Assembly: GCA_026414605.1 (NCBI GenBank)
Contig: JAOAIP010000056.1
Location: forward strand, 1-52,732
DNA length: 52,732 bases
Direction: 5' to 3'
Origin: Bacteroidia bacterium
Lineage (GTDB): Bacteria > Bacteroidota > Bacteroidia > B-17B0 > Aurantibacillaceae
Made by a program: the position numbers and the translations under genes. The notes under the pieces were generated by a model. It did not search any database. It was not told the origin of the DNA and saw nothing but the letters and a program-made list of their open reading frames with translations. Numbering within the stretch: the first letter of the stretch is position 1; each line of letters opens with the position of its first letter. Below are positions 28,291-38,092 of this stretch, piece by piece.

Positions 28291-31200
28291 CTACTGAAAA
28301 CTAATTCTTAAACTAAATCCCGCATTGGTATTAGATGTGGGGTAAGTATTGGATGTTTGTGGAATGTTTTTAATCCAATCGTAAAATATACGAAGAGCAA
28401 TGTTAGATGTAATTTGATAAGTAGCCGATGAACGAAGTGAAAAAATATCCGCACCTGTTGTAGGTAAGGTAACACCATCGGATACTCTTCTCACGACATT
28501 TAAATTTTTACGATAACTTATGTCAATTTTTACATTTAAGTCACTTTCTAATACTTTCCCTTGAATTTTAATTTTATTGATTTTTAATTTTGGATAACGA
28601 TAACCAATTCCAACAACATATTCTTGGCCTTTTGTTTCAGTAATTTGAGGTCCTGTCAAATTAAGATTGACGGTCTTATCTTTTTTAATTTCAAAATTGG
28701 CTTGCCATCCGGGTTTTACAAAATTAAAATCAACTCTAATGAGCGGAGCAAATGCTTCTTGGATTGTTACAGAAGCGATATTGTATTTAGGATTAAAGTT
28801 TTGTGATGTTTGAATACCATTGACGATTGGATTTTGAACAGGAGATCTTGAAAATTGATACCCATTTAGTTCGTCATATAATAGATTATTAGTATATCCA
28901 CCAATAGTGTAAGTAGATTTGTAACTATGCTTTAAAGTAATGGTTTTAAACCATTTTTGTAAGAATGCAATTTTTCCAAGTCCATCAAAAGTAATGTTCC
29001 AGTTGGGCATTGGGAAGGACGGGAATGGATTTTTAGTATTGTAATTTTTAATTTTCTTTCCTGTGTAAGCGTTGTAAAAAGCCCCTATTAAAACATCTTG
29101 TTGAGTATAACCATATCCATCATAATACGAATTTCCATTTCCATCTAATAAAACACCTGATGAGTTGGGGTTTTGACTACTTAATAATTGGGCATATTCT
29201 TTGCGTAGTTCTAAGAAATCTTTGAACAATTGTGATTCTGCCCCTTTCCATTTTTCTTTAAATGCTTTATCTAAAGTAAAAATAGAGATGCTAAAATTAC
29301 CTGATTCGTTAGGACTAACATAAGTATATTGCTTTGTAATGGTATCCCATACAAGATATTGAGAAAGATTTTGAGTAAAATTTTGATTGCCATTTACTTC
29401 AATGCGAATACCAGCAGGCGGTTCTATAGATGCCCGATAGTTAAATGTTTTTGAATAATTTTTAGTGATGGGCGATGTTTGAATGATGTTTTTAGAAATC
29501 CATCCTTTTTCAATAGCATTGGGGAGAATATCTTTTTGTAAGCCCGCCGCAAAACCAAAGCCAGGGGCAAATTGTTGCGTTCCATCTACACCAAGGTATT
29601 GCGATGATGGTTTGAAATTGGGGATAGTAGTTCCCTTTTGTTCTTGAAAACTAATAGAAATGGTCTTGACCATTGTGATGGTTTTACCAAATACTTGCAA
29701 TACTTGAGATAAAACATTAGGTTTATTCTTATTGTTTTTACTTGTTTTGGCTGTATCGCTATCTACTTTATTCTTCTTGGATTTTGTGGGTTTATCAAAC
29801 AAAGTTCCTTTTACCATTTTATCAATAAACTTAATTTTTCCATAAAGCATAGTCATACTAAAGTTGGCTGTCCAGTTTTGATTGTTAGAATTTTGAATCA
29901 CATTACCAATAGTATCTGCAGCGGCAAATGGTCGTCTTGTCCATTGATAATTGCCTGTATATTTGTAAGAGAGATTGATAAATTCTAAATAAGGTATTAA
30001 GTTGAGTGGTACTTGATAATTCAGATTCATAGTTTGCTTAAAATCTGTTGTTGTTCCGCCACGTTTAAATTCTTGTTTAACACTGTCTTTTTTATCTTTT
30101 GTATCTATGGCGCCATAAGGTTCTAAAATTCGTCCATTATTAGTAGCATTGTAATCAAACTTTAAAGATTTACTTAAATCCCATCGTAAAGAATAATTTC
30201 TTGTCCATAAAAATTGTTTGTTATATTGTGTGAGTGTTTTGTCAGGTTCATTAAAATAAAAACTGGTAATATCTCTATTAAGTAATTCTGAGTAATTTCT
30301 CGTAATATCTGTAGAAAAACCATAACTATTTGGCAAGGGTTGAAAATTAAAGTTTTTAATTAAAGCAAAAATGGGTTTGTCAAAAAGTTTGATTTTATCA
30401 AATGGCTTGATACTGGGGACTTTTATAGTATATTGATAAGTAAGATTAAATTTATATTGTTTGATGATTTGATGGTCAATATTGACGTTATGTTTTAGTT
30501 GTTCGTTGTAAGCATAAGAGAAAGTAAAGTTGGATAAGTCGGTGGGAAGGGGGGGCATTTTTTTGTTTTTCAGTCCTTCTATGCGAACATTGGTAAAATT
30601 AAATCCTTTGCGGCGTGTGTAGTCCATTGCATCGTTTTGCATTTTTTGAATATCTTCTTTGTCAAGATAATCACTTTTTGAAATATCTTTTGTTTTTACA
30701 TCAGGATCAAATGGATTGAATAATGGTATAATGCGGGTTTCGCCATAATTGTAATAGAATGGCAAACTGACTTTCCATTTTTGTGGGAAAAATTTGCCTA
30801 ATTGTAGTTGTGTTGAAAAATCCCAATTTAAATTGGTTTCTTTACTTCTTTCATTAATTTTTTTATCTACACTTCCAAAGAAAGGCGTACTGTAAGTTCC
30901 AGCAATGTTAGCAGTACCTAAGTCCGCCAATTGGGCTTGAAGTTTTCCTGTAGTTGCCCATCCACCTTTGTTATTAAAGTCCGTGAGTCGCAATTCGTTA
31001 ATCCAAACTTCTGCACTATGCATTTGCATACTGGGGTCTTTGGGATTGCGAATACCTACCATAATACTGCGAATAGTTCCAAGATTGGGGTTTCCTCTCA
31101 CAGATATTGTTCTTGTTCCCACTGTAACTTGATATACATTTTGACTGCCTACAAAGTTACTTCCATTGTATTTGTTTCGGGCTTGTTTAACATTCACAAG

Positions 31201-34200
31201 TTCGTCAAAGTCAATAACGACTTCGTTGTCTTCGGGCCATACGATGTATTTATCGTTTTCAGAGTTATTATCGTATTTTCCAGCAGGAGTAAGTTTGAGT
31301 GGTAATTCGTATTCATAATAGTTGTCATTGTAATCCGTTCCTAAACGAACAAATAAAGTGAGGTCGCCATCTTTTAGTAAATTGTCTGCTGTTGGTATTT
31401 TTTCTGCGTGAACAAACATTCTCATTTTCTTAAACATACGGGCATCCAATTCAGTGTTTTTATAAATAGCACGTGCATCTCCATCTTCTAAATTGACAAC
31501 ACGCATTTGAAGGGCTTGTTCATTGAGTAAAACAAGGTTGGTCGTTTGTACATTTTGTTGTTGTTGAATACCAGGGGGCATTACATAATTAACGGGCGTT
31601 TTAGTACCGTTTTCTTGCAAACTCACTGCCGATACATCAAAAGAAGTATTTGTATTATCATGGGCAATGTATTCACCAGGTTTGGATAAATCATAAGGAT
31701 ATCTTCTCCAATCGGTACGAACTAATTCAAAACGAGCAAAACGTAAAATCACGGGTTTATCAAAACCTTTCACAATCATTCTCATAAAACGAATAGAGTT
31801 AAATCCTTCAATGTTTCCTATGGCTTTTTCAAATTCGGTAACAGGAATTTTAAATTGATACCATCTCACTGTTTTTTTAACACCTTCAATGTCGGCTGTA
31901 GTTTCAAAACTATTTACAATATAGTTTTGTCCCACTCGGGCAGGATTGATATCGCTTTTAGAAATACGAATTTTATATTGATAATAATTTTCTGTTTCGC
32001 TTAATGTATTATCTCTATTAAGGTCTTCTATATCAGGCATAGTAGTAGCAACGGTTGAATAACCACCACTGTTTTGATTTTTATATTGGGCTTCGGTGGG
32101 AGAATTGCCTTGTGGGTTGTTGTATTTTTTATAGCGATAAATAGTATTTAATTGTTGTTGATCATAATCATCTCCTCTAAAAAAGTGATAGTTGTCTGAA
32201 GCAGGGTCGCTCAAAAATTCTTGGATGAGAGGGGCAGAAGTATTAAATCCACCTCCTTGTATTTGGCTGAGTAGATATTGGTAACGTTGCTTTTCGGTGC
32301 CATCGTCCATTCCGTCGTAGCCAACGTCTTGTTTAGTTCTATCGTTGGGGTCAGATGAAAAAGCATTGGTAATGGGGGGAACAGAAGGTACAATGGCTAA
32401 ACTGCTTTGAGATACGGGTAAATTTTGAGTAGCGGCGGATACGCCTGGTAGTCCGTTTTCATAACTCATTCTACCGTCTTTGAGAATGTCTTCCGATACA
32501 TTTCCTAAATGAATGATAAGTTCGCCCGATGGTGGATTTGCCGCATCCATATCCGGATAAGTGGTGCTTTTGTAGTCCGAGTTAAAAGGGTCCATTAGCC
32601 AAAACTGAATGTATTCAACATTGGCAGAAAAGAAATCGTTAGTAGTTAAATTACGCATAATGCCCGCCCATCGAGTTTCAGGGCTTTTTAACTTACCGGT
32701 ATTAGGATCTATACCTGCAGAAATTGGTGTAGGATTAATATCAAAATTGTAAGGACCACGTTCTGATGGGAAATAAGCCAAATCTAAAACAGGTAATAAA
32801 ACAGGTTGTCCATTGGGGGGCGTTTTCAAGGGGAATAATTCGGTTTCTAATACTTGACGGAAAAAGTTATTAGAATATACATTTTTGTTGTAATAAGATG
32901 GTGTGATGCCGCTTTGTTGTCTTTGCAATGCAGGATCAACTGTGTACCAACTTAATCTTGATCTATTAAAATTTGTAGCAATACTATCGCTTAAAGACGC
33001 TTCGGGGAATAGAGAAGATTGACCTTGAGGAATACTGGCTAATTTCCAAGATTGAGGACTTCTTAAATCAATAGTATTAACACTACCTTCAAAATCATCA
33101 ATATAGGAAGTTCCTTTGTTTTGATTAATAGCCGCCGCATTTCCAGGAATAAGTTGAGCAAATTCTCCTTGAGTGGTAATAAAACTTTTTTCTTTAGTGC
33201 TATAAAGAGGTAATTTATCCAATAAGCGAGTTAAGAAAGGCGTTTCTGTTTTGTAATTATAATCAAGTCCCCAGATGATATTAGATACGGGCTCATCTCC
33301 AAAAGTTACTTTTTGAGTCATAGGACGTTCGGAATAACGCATAAATGTTCCCCCTAATAACAAATCACGATTCACTTTGTAATCAAGGCGAGTACCTATC
33401 AAACTTTTCTGTTGTATATTAAATAATGAATTACTTTCAACAGATACTTTAATTTGAGCACCACTATTTAATAAACCATCGTTTATAATTTTTACACGAC
33501 CAAGTGTATAATCAACAGTGTAATCTACATTTTCTGTAAGGCGAACGCCATTGGCTGTAACTACGACCGCTCCTTGTGGGATATTTAAGGCATTCAAGGA
33601 TATTTCAGAACCTGATGAAGATGTATAAGTTCCTTTTATCTTGTATCTGTTTTTTTCAGGAATTTGCTGTGCAGCCACTTTTAAAGAGTCATATAATTCT
33701 TGAAAAATATATTTATTGGCATTTGGGAAATCATTAGCACTAAATTTGGATTTCAAATAATTTCCAAAAGGTTCAACAGAAGTAAAATAAATACGACCAT
33801 TGGCAGGATTTATAGTATATCCAGGAAGAAAATCAAAAACACCATCGTAGTGTTTATCACCATTAACAGTCAAATTATCCAATCCTAATACACGAATGAG
33901 TAATTGTCCATTTACAGCACCATACGGAATGTAAGGAATATCAACGCCTGTTTCAATATTGTTGTAATAGATTTGTAAGTTAAAGTTTTGAGGATTGATA
34001 TTATATGCCCCAATAGCATAAACGTTTTTCATCATTAATTTCCAAGTAGGATAACGAACATTCACATTTGCACCTTTTAATAATTTAGTGATTAAAACTT
34101 TATTATTATCGGGGAATTGGTCGCTAAATTCTCCAACTTGATAGGTTTTTCCATTGTATGTATATTGGAATGAAATGGCTAAAACTTGGTCATTATTTAA

Positions 34201-35706
34201 AGATTGATTTAATGAAATGTATCCAAGACGGCTATTGAGTGTATATTCAGAAGGATTTAATTTGCGAGCATTGTAAATAATATCAAAGTCACGAGATTGC
34301 ACCATATAATCATTACTGGAATTACAAGAATTAGAAGTAGCGTTTTTAATAGTTGCAGCGATATTGGTACTTACTCTATCTTTTAAGATACCAGTTGTAG
34401 GATTGCTAACAATATAATACAAACTATTAGCACCATTATGAGGAATAATACCAGCACTATCGGTTACAACATAATTTGGATTAGCAATACAAGAAGGATT
34501 TTTCATACTAACATAAACATCTGCCGTATCTTCACCTAAATCTTCAAATGCTACGACATTTCTATTTTGATCCGTAGTTCCTGTTTGATTCAAAACATAC
34601 ACTTCTACTTTTGTAATAACAATAGGAGAATTGATAACAGGCAGAGTAGACATCCATTTGTCGTAATTTTTCATAAAGTAATGAGATAAGAAAAAGTGCT
34701 TATTGGCTTCGTAATTATCGGCTGTGATAGTAAAGGGCTGTGTTTGTGATCCCCCTTGAACTGTTACTTCTTGTCTTTTTCCTCTTTGTTGAGCAAAAAC
34801 CGTAGTAGCCGTAAGTTTGCCCCATTGAGTGGTTAATTTAATTCCAAATAAACTTTGACTTCCTGTAATTAAAGAACTATTTAATGGTAAGGTAACATTT
34901 CCTGCTTCAATTTTTTTCAAAATATCGTCTTCGCCTCCTGCCCAATCCAATTTAACTTGATTTTCCCAATCAAAATTGGCTTCGGTATTATAGTTCATAT
35001 TAATTTTAAACTTTTCCCCAATTTTTCCCAAAAGATTCAATTGAATACGCATATTGAAATCAAAATTAGTAACTTTTTGTTGTCTTTGGGGAAGAGCAGG
35101 ATTTAGGTTTTTCATTCGGTTTATACCAAATATAAGTTCTATCGTTCCTGTAGGACGAATATCAATAGTATTTCCACCAAATATTCTATCAAAAAGTTCG
35201 TTATTTACTTGTAGAGAAGGAATCAGTCCTTTTTTGGGCTTGTTCAAATCTTCAGCAGCAATTTTAGAACGCCAATAATTACGAACGGCTTTTTTGAACA
35301 TATAATCTTGATACTCCTCTGCATCCAAATAAGTATCGGGGCGATATCTTTGATCACCTATTTTTTGCTGAATAATGTATTTTTTTTCTTGTGGATCGTA
35401 CTCTATGTTTGTTTTGACATTAGATGGATTATTTAAATACAATTTATGTTGATCATTATAGATAGTTTCTTCGCCTTTATTATCTGAAAAATTATAAGGA
35501 AGGGGTGGGGGAGAGTCAATAGGAGTAAGTGGCTTTTGAAATACAGGTTGAATACTGACTGAACGATAAGTAGCATTGGTTCTATAAAGGGATAATAATA
35601 GAACCACTATCAATACAGGTAAAAAAACTGCCTTGATAGCATTAGCAAAACTTTTAAAGATACGAAGTACTTTATTATTATTTTTAATAAATCTATTTCT
35701 ATTCAC
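28291..35706 (-). CDS. sprA: SprA, outer-membrane translocon of the type IX secretion system
   Basis: Giant beta-barrel of 2471 residues that forms the T9SS protein-conducting channel (Sov in Porphyromonas). An N-terminal signal/anchor lies at about residues 25-42 (AVFLPVLIVVLLLSLY). Typical segments include DRIFGGNTIDIRPTGTIEL and IFGINRMKNLNP near residue 180-200, FAQQRGKRQEVTVQGGSQ, SYIDDFEGSVNTIDLR, several ELRLTDFNNKGGWA-type stretches, and a barrel whose final strand ends NAGFSLRISFQ. The frame is uninterrupted over 7.4 kb. The start is GTG at 35706. ruvA lies 77 bases upstream, the neighbour order commonly seen for sprA in Bacteroidota. Confidence 0.97.
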   Translation of the reverse strand: MNRNRFIKNNNKVLRIFKSFANAIKAVFLPVLIVVLLLSLYRTNATYRSVSIQPVFQKPLTPIDSPPPLPYNFSDNKGEETIYNDQHKLYLNNPSNVKTNIEYDPQEKKYIIQQKIGDQRYRPDTYLDAEEYQDYMFKKAVRNYWRSKIAAEDLNKPKKGLIPSLQVNNELFDRIFGGNTIDIRPTGTIELIFGINRMKNLNPALPQRQQKVTNFDFNMRIQLNLLGKIGEKFKINMNYNTEANFDWENQVKLDWAGGEDDILKKIEAGNVTLPLNSSLITGSQSLFGIKLTTQWGKLTATTVFAQQRGKRQEVTVQGGSQTQPFTITADNYEANKHFFLSHYFMKNYDKWMSTLPVINSPIVITKVEVYVLNQTGTTDQNRNVVAFEDLGEDTADVYVSMKNPSCIANPNYVVTDSAGIIPHNGANSLYYIVSNPTTGILKDRVSTNIAATIKNATSNSCNSSNDYMVQSRDFDIIYNARKLNPSEYTLNSRLGYISLNQSLNNDQVLAISFQYTYNGKTYQVGEFSDQFPDNNKVLITKLLKGANVNVRYPTWKLMMKNVYAIGAYNINPQNFNLQIYYNNIETGVDIPYIPYGAVNGQLLIRVLGLDNLTVNGDKHYDGVFDFLPGYTINPANGRIYFTSVEPFGNYLKSKFSANDFPNANKYIFQELYDSLKVAAQQIPEKNRYKIKGTYTSSSGSEISLNALNIPQGAVVVTANGVRLTENVDYTVDYTLGRVKIINDGLLNSGAQIKVSVESNSLFNIQQKSLIGTRLDYKVNRDLLLGGTFMRYSERPMTQKVTFGDEPVSNIIWGLDYNYKTETPFLTRLLDKLPLYSTKEKSFITTQGEFAQLIPGNAAAINQNKGTSYIDDFEGSVNTIDLRSPQSWKLASIPQGQSSLFPEASLSDSIATNFNRSRLSWYTVDPALQRQQSGITPSYYNKNVYSNNFFRQVLETELFPLKTPPNGQPVLLPVLDLAYFPSERGPYNFDINPTPISAGIDPNTGKLKSPETRWAGIMRNLTTNDFFSANVEYIQFWLMDPFNSDYKSTTYPDMDAANPPSGELIIHLGNVSEDILKDGRMSYENGLPGVSAATQNLPVSQSSLAIVPSVPPITNAFSSDPNDRTKQDVGYDGMDDGTEKQRYQYLLSQIQGGGFNTSAPLIQEFLSDPASDNYHFFRGDDYDQQQLNTIYRYKKYNNPQGNSPTEAQYKNQNSGGYSTVATTMPDIEDLNRDNTLSETENYYQYKIRISKSDINPARVGQNYIVNSFETTADIEGVKKTVRWYQFKIPVTEFEKAIGNIEGFNSIRFMRMIVKGFDKPVILRFARFELVRTDWRRYPYDLSKPGEYIAHDNTNTSFDVSAVSLQENGTKTPVNYVMPPGIQQQQNVQTTNLVLLNEQALQMRVVNLEDGDARAIYKNTELDARMFKKMRMFVHAEKIPTADNLLKDGDLTLFVRLGTDYNDNYYEYELPLKLTPAGKYDNNSENDKYIVWPEDNEVVIDFDELVNVKQARNKYNGSNFVGSQNVYQVTVGTRTISVRGNPNLGTIRSIMVGIRNPKDPSMQMHSAEVWINELRLTDFNNKGGWATTGKLQAQLADLGTANIAGTYSTPFFGSVDKKINERSKETNLNWDFSTQLQLGKFFPQKWKVSLPFYYNYGETRIIPLFNPFDPDVKTKDISKSDYLDKEDIQKMQNDAMDYTRRKGFNFTNVRIEGLKNKKMPPLPTDLSNFTFSYAYNEQLKHNVNIDHQIIKQYKFNLTYQYTIKVPSIKPFDKIKLFDKPIFALIKNFNFQPLPNSYGFSTDITRNYSELLNRDITSFYFNEPDKTLTQYNKQFLWTRNYSLRWDLSKSLKFDYNATNNGRILEPYGAIDTKDKKDSVKQEFKRGGTTTDFKQTMNLNYQVPLNLIPYLEFINLSYKYTGNYQWTRRPFAAADTIGNVIQNSNNQNWTANFSMTMLYGKIKFIDKMVKGTLFDKPTKSKKNKVDSDTAKTSKNNKNKPNVLSQVLQVFGKTITMVKTISISFQEQKGTTIPNFKPSSQYLGVDGTQQFAPGFGFAAGLQKDILPNAIEKGWISKNIIQTSPITKNYSKTFNYRASIEPPAGIRIEVNGNQNFTQNLSQYLVWDTITKQYTYVSPNESGNFSISIFTLDKAFKEKWKGAESQLFKDFLELRKEYAQLLSSQNPNSSGVLLDGNGNSYYDGYGYTQQDVLIGAFYNAYTGKKIKNYNTKNPFPSFPMPNWNITFDGLGKIAFLQKWFKTITLKHSYKSTYTIGGYTNNLLYDELNGYQFSRSPVQNPIVNGIQTSQNFNPKYNIASVTIQEAFAPLIRVDFNFVKPGWQANFEIKKDKTVNLNLTGPQITETKGQEYVVGIGYRYPKLKINKIKIQGKVLESDLNVKIDISYRKNLNVVRRVSDGVTLPTTGADIFSLRSSATYQITSNIALRIFYDWIKNIPQTSNTYPTSNTNAGFSLRISFQ

Positions 35707-35783
35707 TTGTTTAATTACTTAGCGAGTAAAGGTCTTTTTCTATAAGGATAATTTTTTAAGTTAATGGAGATAAAAATGAAAGA

Positions 35784-36380
35784 TTACTGTAAATTTTTTA
35801 ATGCCATTTTTAAAAGCACTTCAACGGAAGAAAGGGCTTCTTTATTGTGTAAAACTGATTTTTCAATGGCTTTTTCGGCTTGGTTTTTATTAAAACCTAA
35901 TGCGACCAAAGCCATTAGAGTATCTTCTTTAATTTTATCAGAAGCCGTATGTATAATTTGACCAATGCCTCCTTCGTGTTTGCCCAATTTTCCTTTCAAG
36001 TCCACTACTATTCTTTGTGCTGTTTTTTCTCCTATCCCCTTAATGCTTTTCAACAAAGAAACATTGGCGGTATTGATGGCTCCAATGATTTCACTTGGAG
36101 ATAAAGAAGAAAGCATTAACATTGCTGAACTGCCTCCGACACCTGAAACAGATATCAAATGTTTAAAAATATCCCGTTCTTCTTTGGTAGCAAAACCATA
36201 ATATCGGGGCATATCATCTCTTACAAACATCGTTTCTACAAATACTTTTGTTTGTTTTTGATTTTGAAACACTTGAAATGATTGTAAAGAAATAAATAAG
36301 CGGTATCCAATACCATAGGATTCTACGACAATAAAAGCAGGATTAAGTTCAACGATATTTCCTAAAATATAGTCAATCAT
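35784..36380 (-). CDS. ruvA: Holliday junction DNA helicase RuvA
   Basis: Tetrameric junction-binding subunit of the RuvAB branch-migration complex. It has 198 residues from the ATG at 36380, giving the usual start MIDYILGNIVELNPAFIVVESYGIGY; a TTG at 36395 would add five residues but overlaps the promoter box. Both helix-hairpin-helix motifs are present (ISVSGVGGSSAMLML and IKGIGEKTAQRIVVDLKGKL). The C-terminal domain III follows (DTLMALVALGFNKNQAEKAIEK). It is first in the ruvA-sprA-VWA run and divergent from hpt. Confidence 0.95.
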   Translation of the reverse strand: MIDYILGNIVELNPAFIVVESYGIGYRLFISLQSFQVFQNQKQTKVFVETMFVRDDMPRYYGFATKEERDIFKHLISVSGVGGSSAMLMLSSLSPSEIIGAINTANVSLLKSIKGIGEKTAQRIVVDLKGKLGKHEGGIGQIIHTASDKIKEDTLMALVALGFNKNQAEKAIEKSVLHNKEALSSVEVLLKMALKNLQ

Positions 36381-36392
36381 AAAAAATTTGGG

Positions 36393-36400
36393 CAAATATA
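36393..36400 (-). promoter_or_regulatory. -7 box of ruvA-sprA
   Basis: Exact TATATTTG on the minus strand, 12 bases before the ruvA ATG. It overlaps the alternative TTG start and so favours the ATG. Confidence 0.5.
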
Positions 36401-36520
36401 ATAAAAGAAGGAATTAAGAATTGGAATTAAATGTTAATGAATAGGGGAAAATTCAAAGTCCAATTTTCAAAGTTTTTCACTTACATCCTCATCAACACTT
36501 TATCTTTTGTAAAAAAAACA

Positions 36521-36551
36521 TTGAAAAAGCATATCTTTTTCCTTACTTTTA
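36521..36551 (+). promoter_or_regulatory. Promoter of hpt-adk
   Basis: TTG at 36521-36523, 20 bases, then TACTTTTA at 36544-36551, one mismatch from TAnnTTTG, 15 bases before the hpt ATG. Confidence 0.55.
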
Positions 36552-36566
36552 GGCGGCAAAAAAACA

Positions 36567-37115
36567 ATGGATATTATTCAATTACACGACAAACAATTTA
36601 AGCCCTATATTTCTGAACAAGAAATTCAAGACATTGTCAAAAATATCGCTAAAAGATTAGAAAATGATTATCCAACTTTCAAAAATCCCTTGTTTTTAGT
36701 GATTTTAAATGGTTCTTTTATGTTTGCATCTGACCTTATGAAATACTTTAAATTACCTTGTGAAATTTCATTTGTTCGTTTTTCATCTTATAGCGGTACT
36801 CAAACTACTGGCAATGTCAAAGAACTTATAGGACTGAACGAAGATGTTTCAAATAGAACTGTCATTGTTTTAGAAGATATTATTGATACGGGACACACTC
36901 TTGAAAAAATTATTAAAACATTAAAACAACATAATAATACAGATTATCGTATTGCGTCTGTTTTCTTCAAACCAAATTCTTATCAATTATCACATCCTAT
37001 TCATTACATAGGAAAAGAAATTCCAAATGATTTCATTGTAGGATATGGATTGGACTATAATGGACTTGGAAGAAATTTATCCAGTGTTTATGTTTTACAT
37101 TCACCAAATTCTTAA
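36567..37115 (+). CDS. hpt: Hypoxanthine phosphoribosyltransferase
   Basis: Purine salvage enzyme making IMP (and usually GMP) from the free base and PRPP. It has 182 residues. The PRPP-binding loop is VIVLEDIIDTGHTL (about residues 94-107). Other family segments are LVILNGSFMFASDLMKYF, EISFVRFSSYSGTQTTGNV and the base-binding PNDFIVGYGLDYNGLGRNL. It is co-directional with adk, 12 bases apart, so one transcript serves two steps of purine nucleotide supply. Confidence 0.95.
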   Translation: MDIIQLHDKQFKPYISEQEIQDIVKNIAKRLENDYPTFKNPLFLVILNGSFMFASDLMKYFKLPCEISFVRFSSYSGTQTTGNVKELIGLNEDVSNRTVIVLEDIIDTGHTLEKIIKTLKQHNNTDYRIASVFFKPNSYQLSHPIHYIGKEIPNDFIVGYGLDYNGLGRNLSSVYVLHSPNS

Positions 37116-37127
37116 AAATTTACTTTT

Positions 37128-37715
37128 ATGATTAATATCATTTTAATAGGACCTCCTGGTTCTGGTAAAGGAACGCAAGCCAAACAAATTAGTGAAAAGT
37201 ATCATTTAAAACATCTATCTACAGGTGATATATTACGCAATGAAGTCAAAAATCAAACGCCATTAGGAATTCAAGCCAAAGCCATAATGGATAGAGGAGA
37301 ATTAGTAAGCGATGAAATAGTGATCGGAATGATCCAAAATTTTATAGATAATACAAGCAATACTAATGGCTTTCTTTACGATGGTTTTCCAAGAACAGTA
37401 GCCCAAGCAGAAGCATTAAATAAAATGCTAATGGCAAAAAATATGTCTGTAGATGCCATACTTTTTATGAGTGCTCCCGATGAAGTATTTATTGAACGCT
37501 TACAAAAAAGAGCAGAAATAGAAGGTCGTAGTGATGACGCAGATATTAATGTTATTCGTAAAAGATTAGCAGAATATTACGAAAAGACATTTCCTGTAAA
37601 AAATTATTATGAACATCATCTTACAAATATCTTTTATACTATCAATGCCAATCAAGAAGTAAACAAGGTTTTTCAAGATATATGTTCAATAATAGATCCG
37701 TTAGTTAAAGCGTAA
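37128..37715 (+). CDS. adk: Adenylate kinase
   Basis: Converts AMP and ATP to two ADP. It has 195 residues, the short type without the zinc-finger LID insert. The P-loop is GPPGSGKGT (residues 8-16). The AMP-binding segments STGDILRNEVK and LYDGFPRTVAQAEAL follow, then the short LID region RLQKRAEIEGRSDDADINVIRKRL, which carries the catalytic arginines. It is second gene after hpt. A fold-back repeat starts 30 bases after its stop. Confidence 0.96.
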   Translation: MINIILIGPPGSGKGTQAKQISEKYHLKHLSTGDILRNEVKNQTPLGIQAKAIMDRGELVSDEIVIGMIQNFIDNTSNTNGFLYDGFPRTVAQAEALNKMLMAKNMSVDAILFMSAPDEVFIERLQKRAEIEGRSDDADINVIRKRLAEYYEKTFPVKNYYEHHLTNIFYTINANQEVNKVFQDICSIIDPLVKA

Positions 37716-37745
37716 TTTTGTTTCTATTGAGGTATTTCAAATTAA

Positions 37746-37998
37746 ACCACAGAGAACACAATTAGTTTAAAGTTGAAAGTTAAAAGTAGAAAGTGTAATA
37801 TGTCCCATAGGGATAAATATGGGTAGCCCCGAAGGGGCAAAATACAATAGCACAGGGCAAAGCCCACATGAGTTGAAAGTTGAAAGTTAAAAGTAAAAAG
37901 TTTTAGAGCACTATAACTCTAATCTCTAAATTGAAAAAGTATTCTCATTACTTTCAAACTTTCCACTTTCAACTTTTTACTAATGTATTCTTTGTGGT
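37746..37998 (+). repeat. Fold-back repeat, copy A
   Basis: A 253-base element fills most of the adk-obgE spacer. Its ends are inverted copies: ACCACAGAGAA on the left, TTCTTTGTGGT on the right (one mismatch). Inside them AATTAGTTTAAAGTTGAAAG pairs imperfectly with CTTTCAACTTTTTACTAATG. The centre carries three mini-hairpins: TCCC-ATA-GGGA (37803-37813), GCCCC-GAA-GGGGC (37826-37838) and GGGC-AAA-GCCC (37855-37865). No reading frame of note is present. The remaining ~90 bases before obgE hold only a weak TATATTTT box at 38072-38079. Confidence 0.85.
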
Positions 37999-38092
37999 AA
38001 ATATAACATACAAGAACACATTATGCAAATCTTTTGTGCCCTTTGTAATAGATATTAAATAACTAATAACTTATATTTTCAAAGAAAAAATT

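Noticed and set aside
30931-31305. 124-codon plus-strand frame
   Set aside because: It lies wholly inside sprA, has no family resemblance and is best explained as an antisense shadow.
37716-38092. Small RNA or tRNA gene in the adk-obgE spacer
   Set aside because: The visible hairpins belong to a dispersed repeat; no cloverleaf was found.
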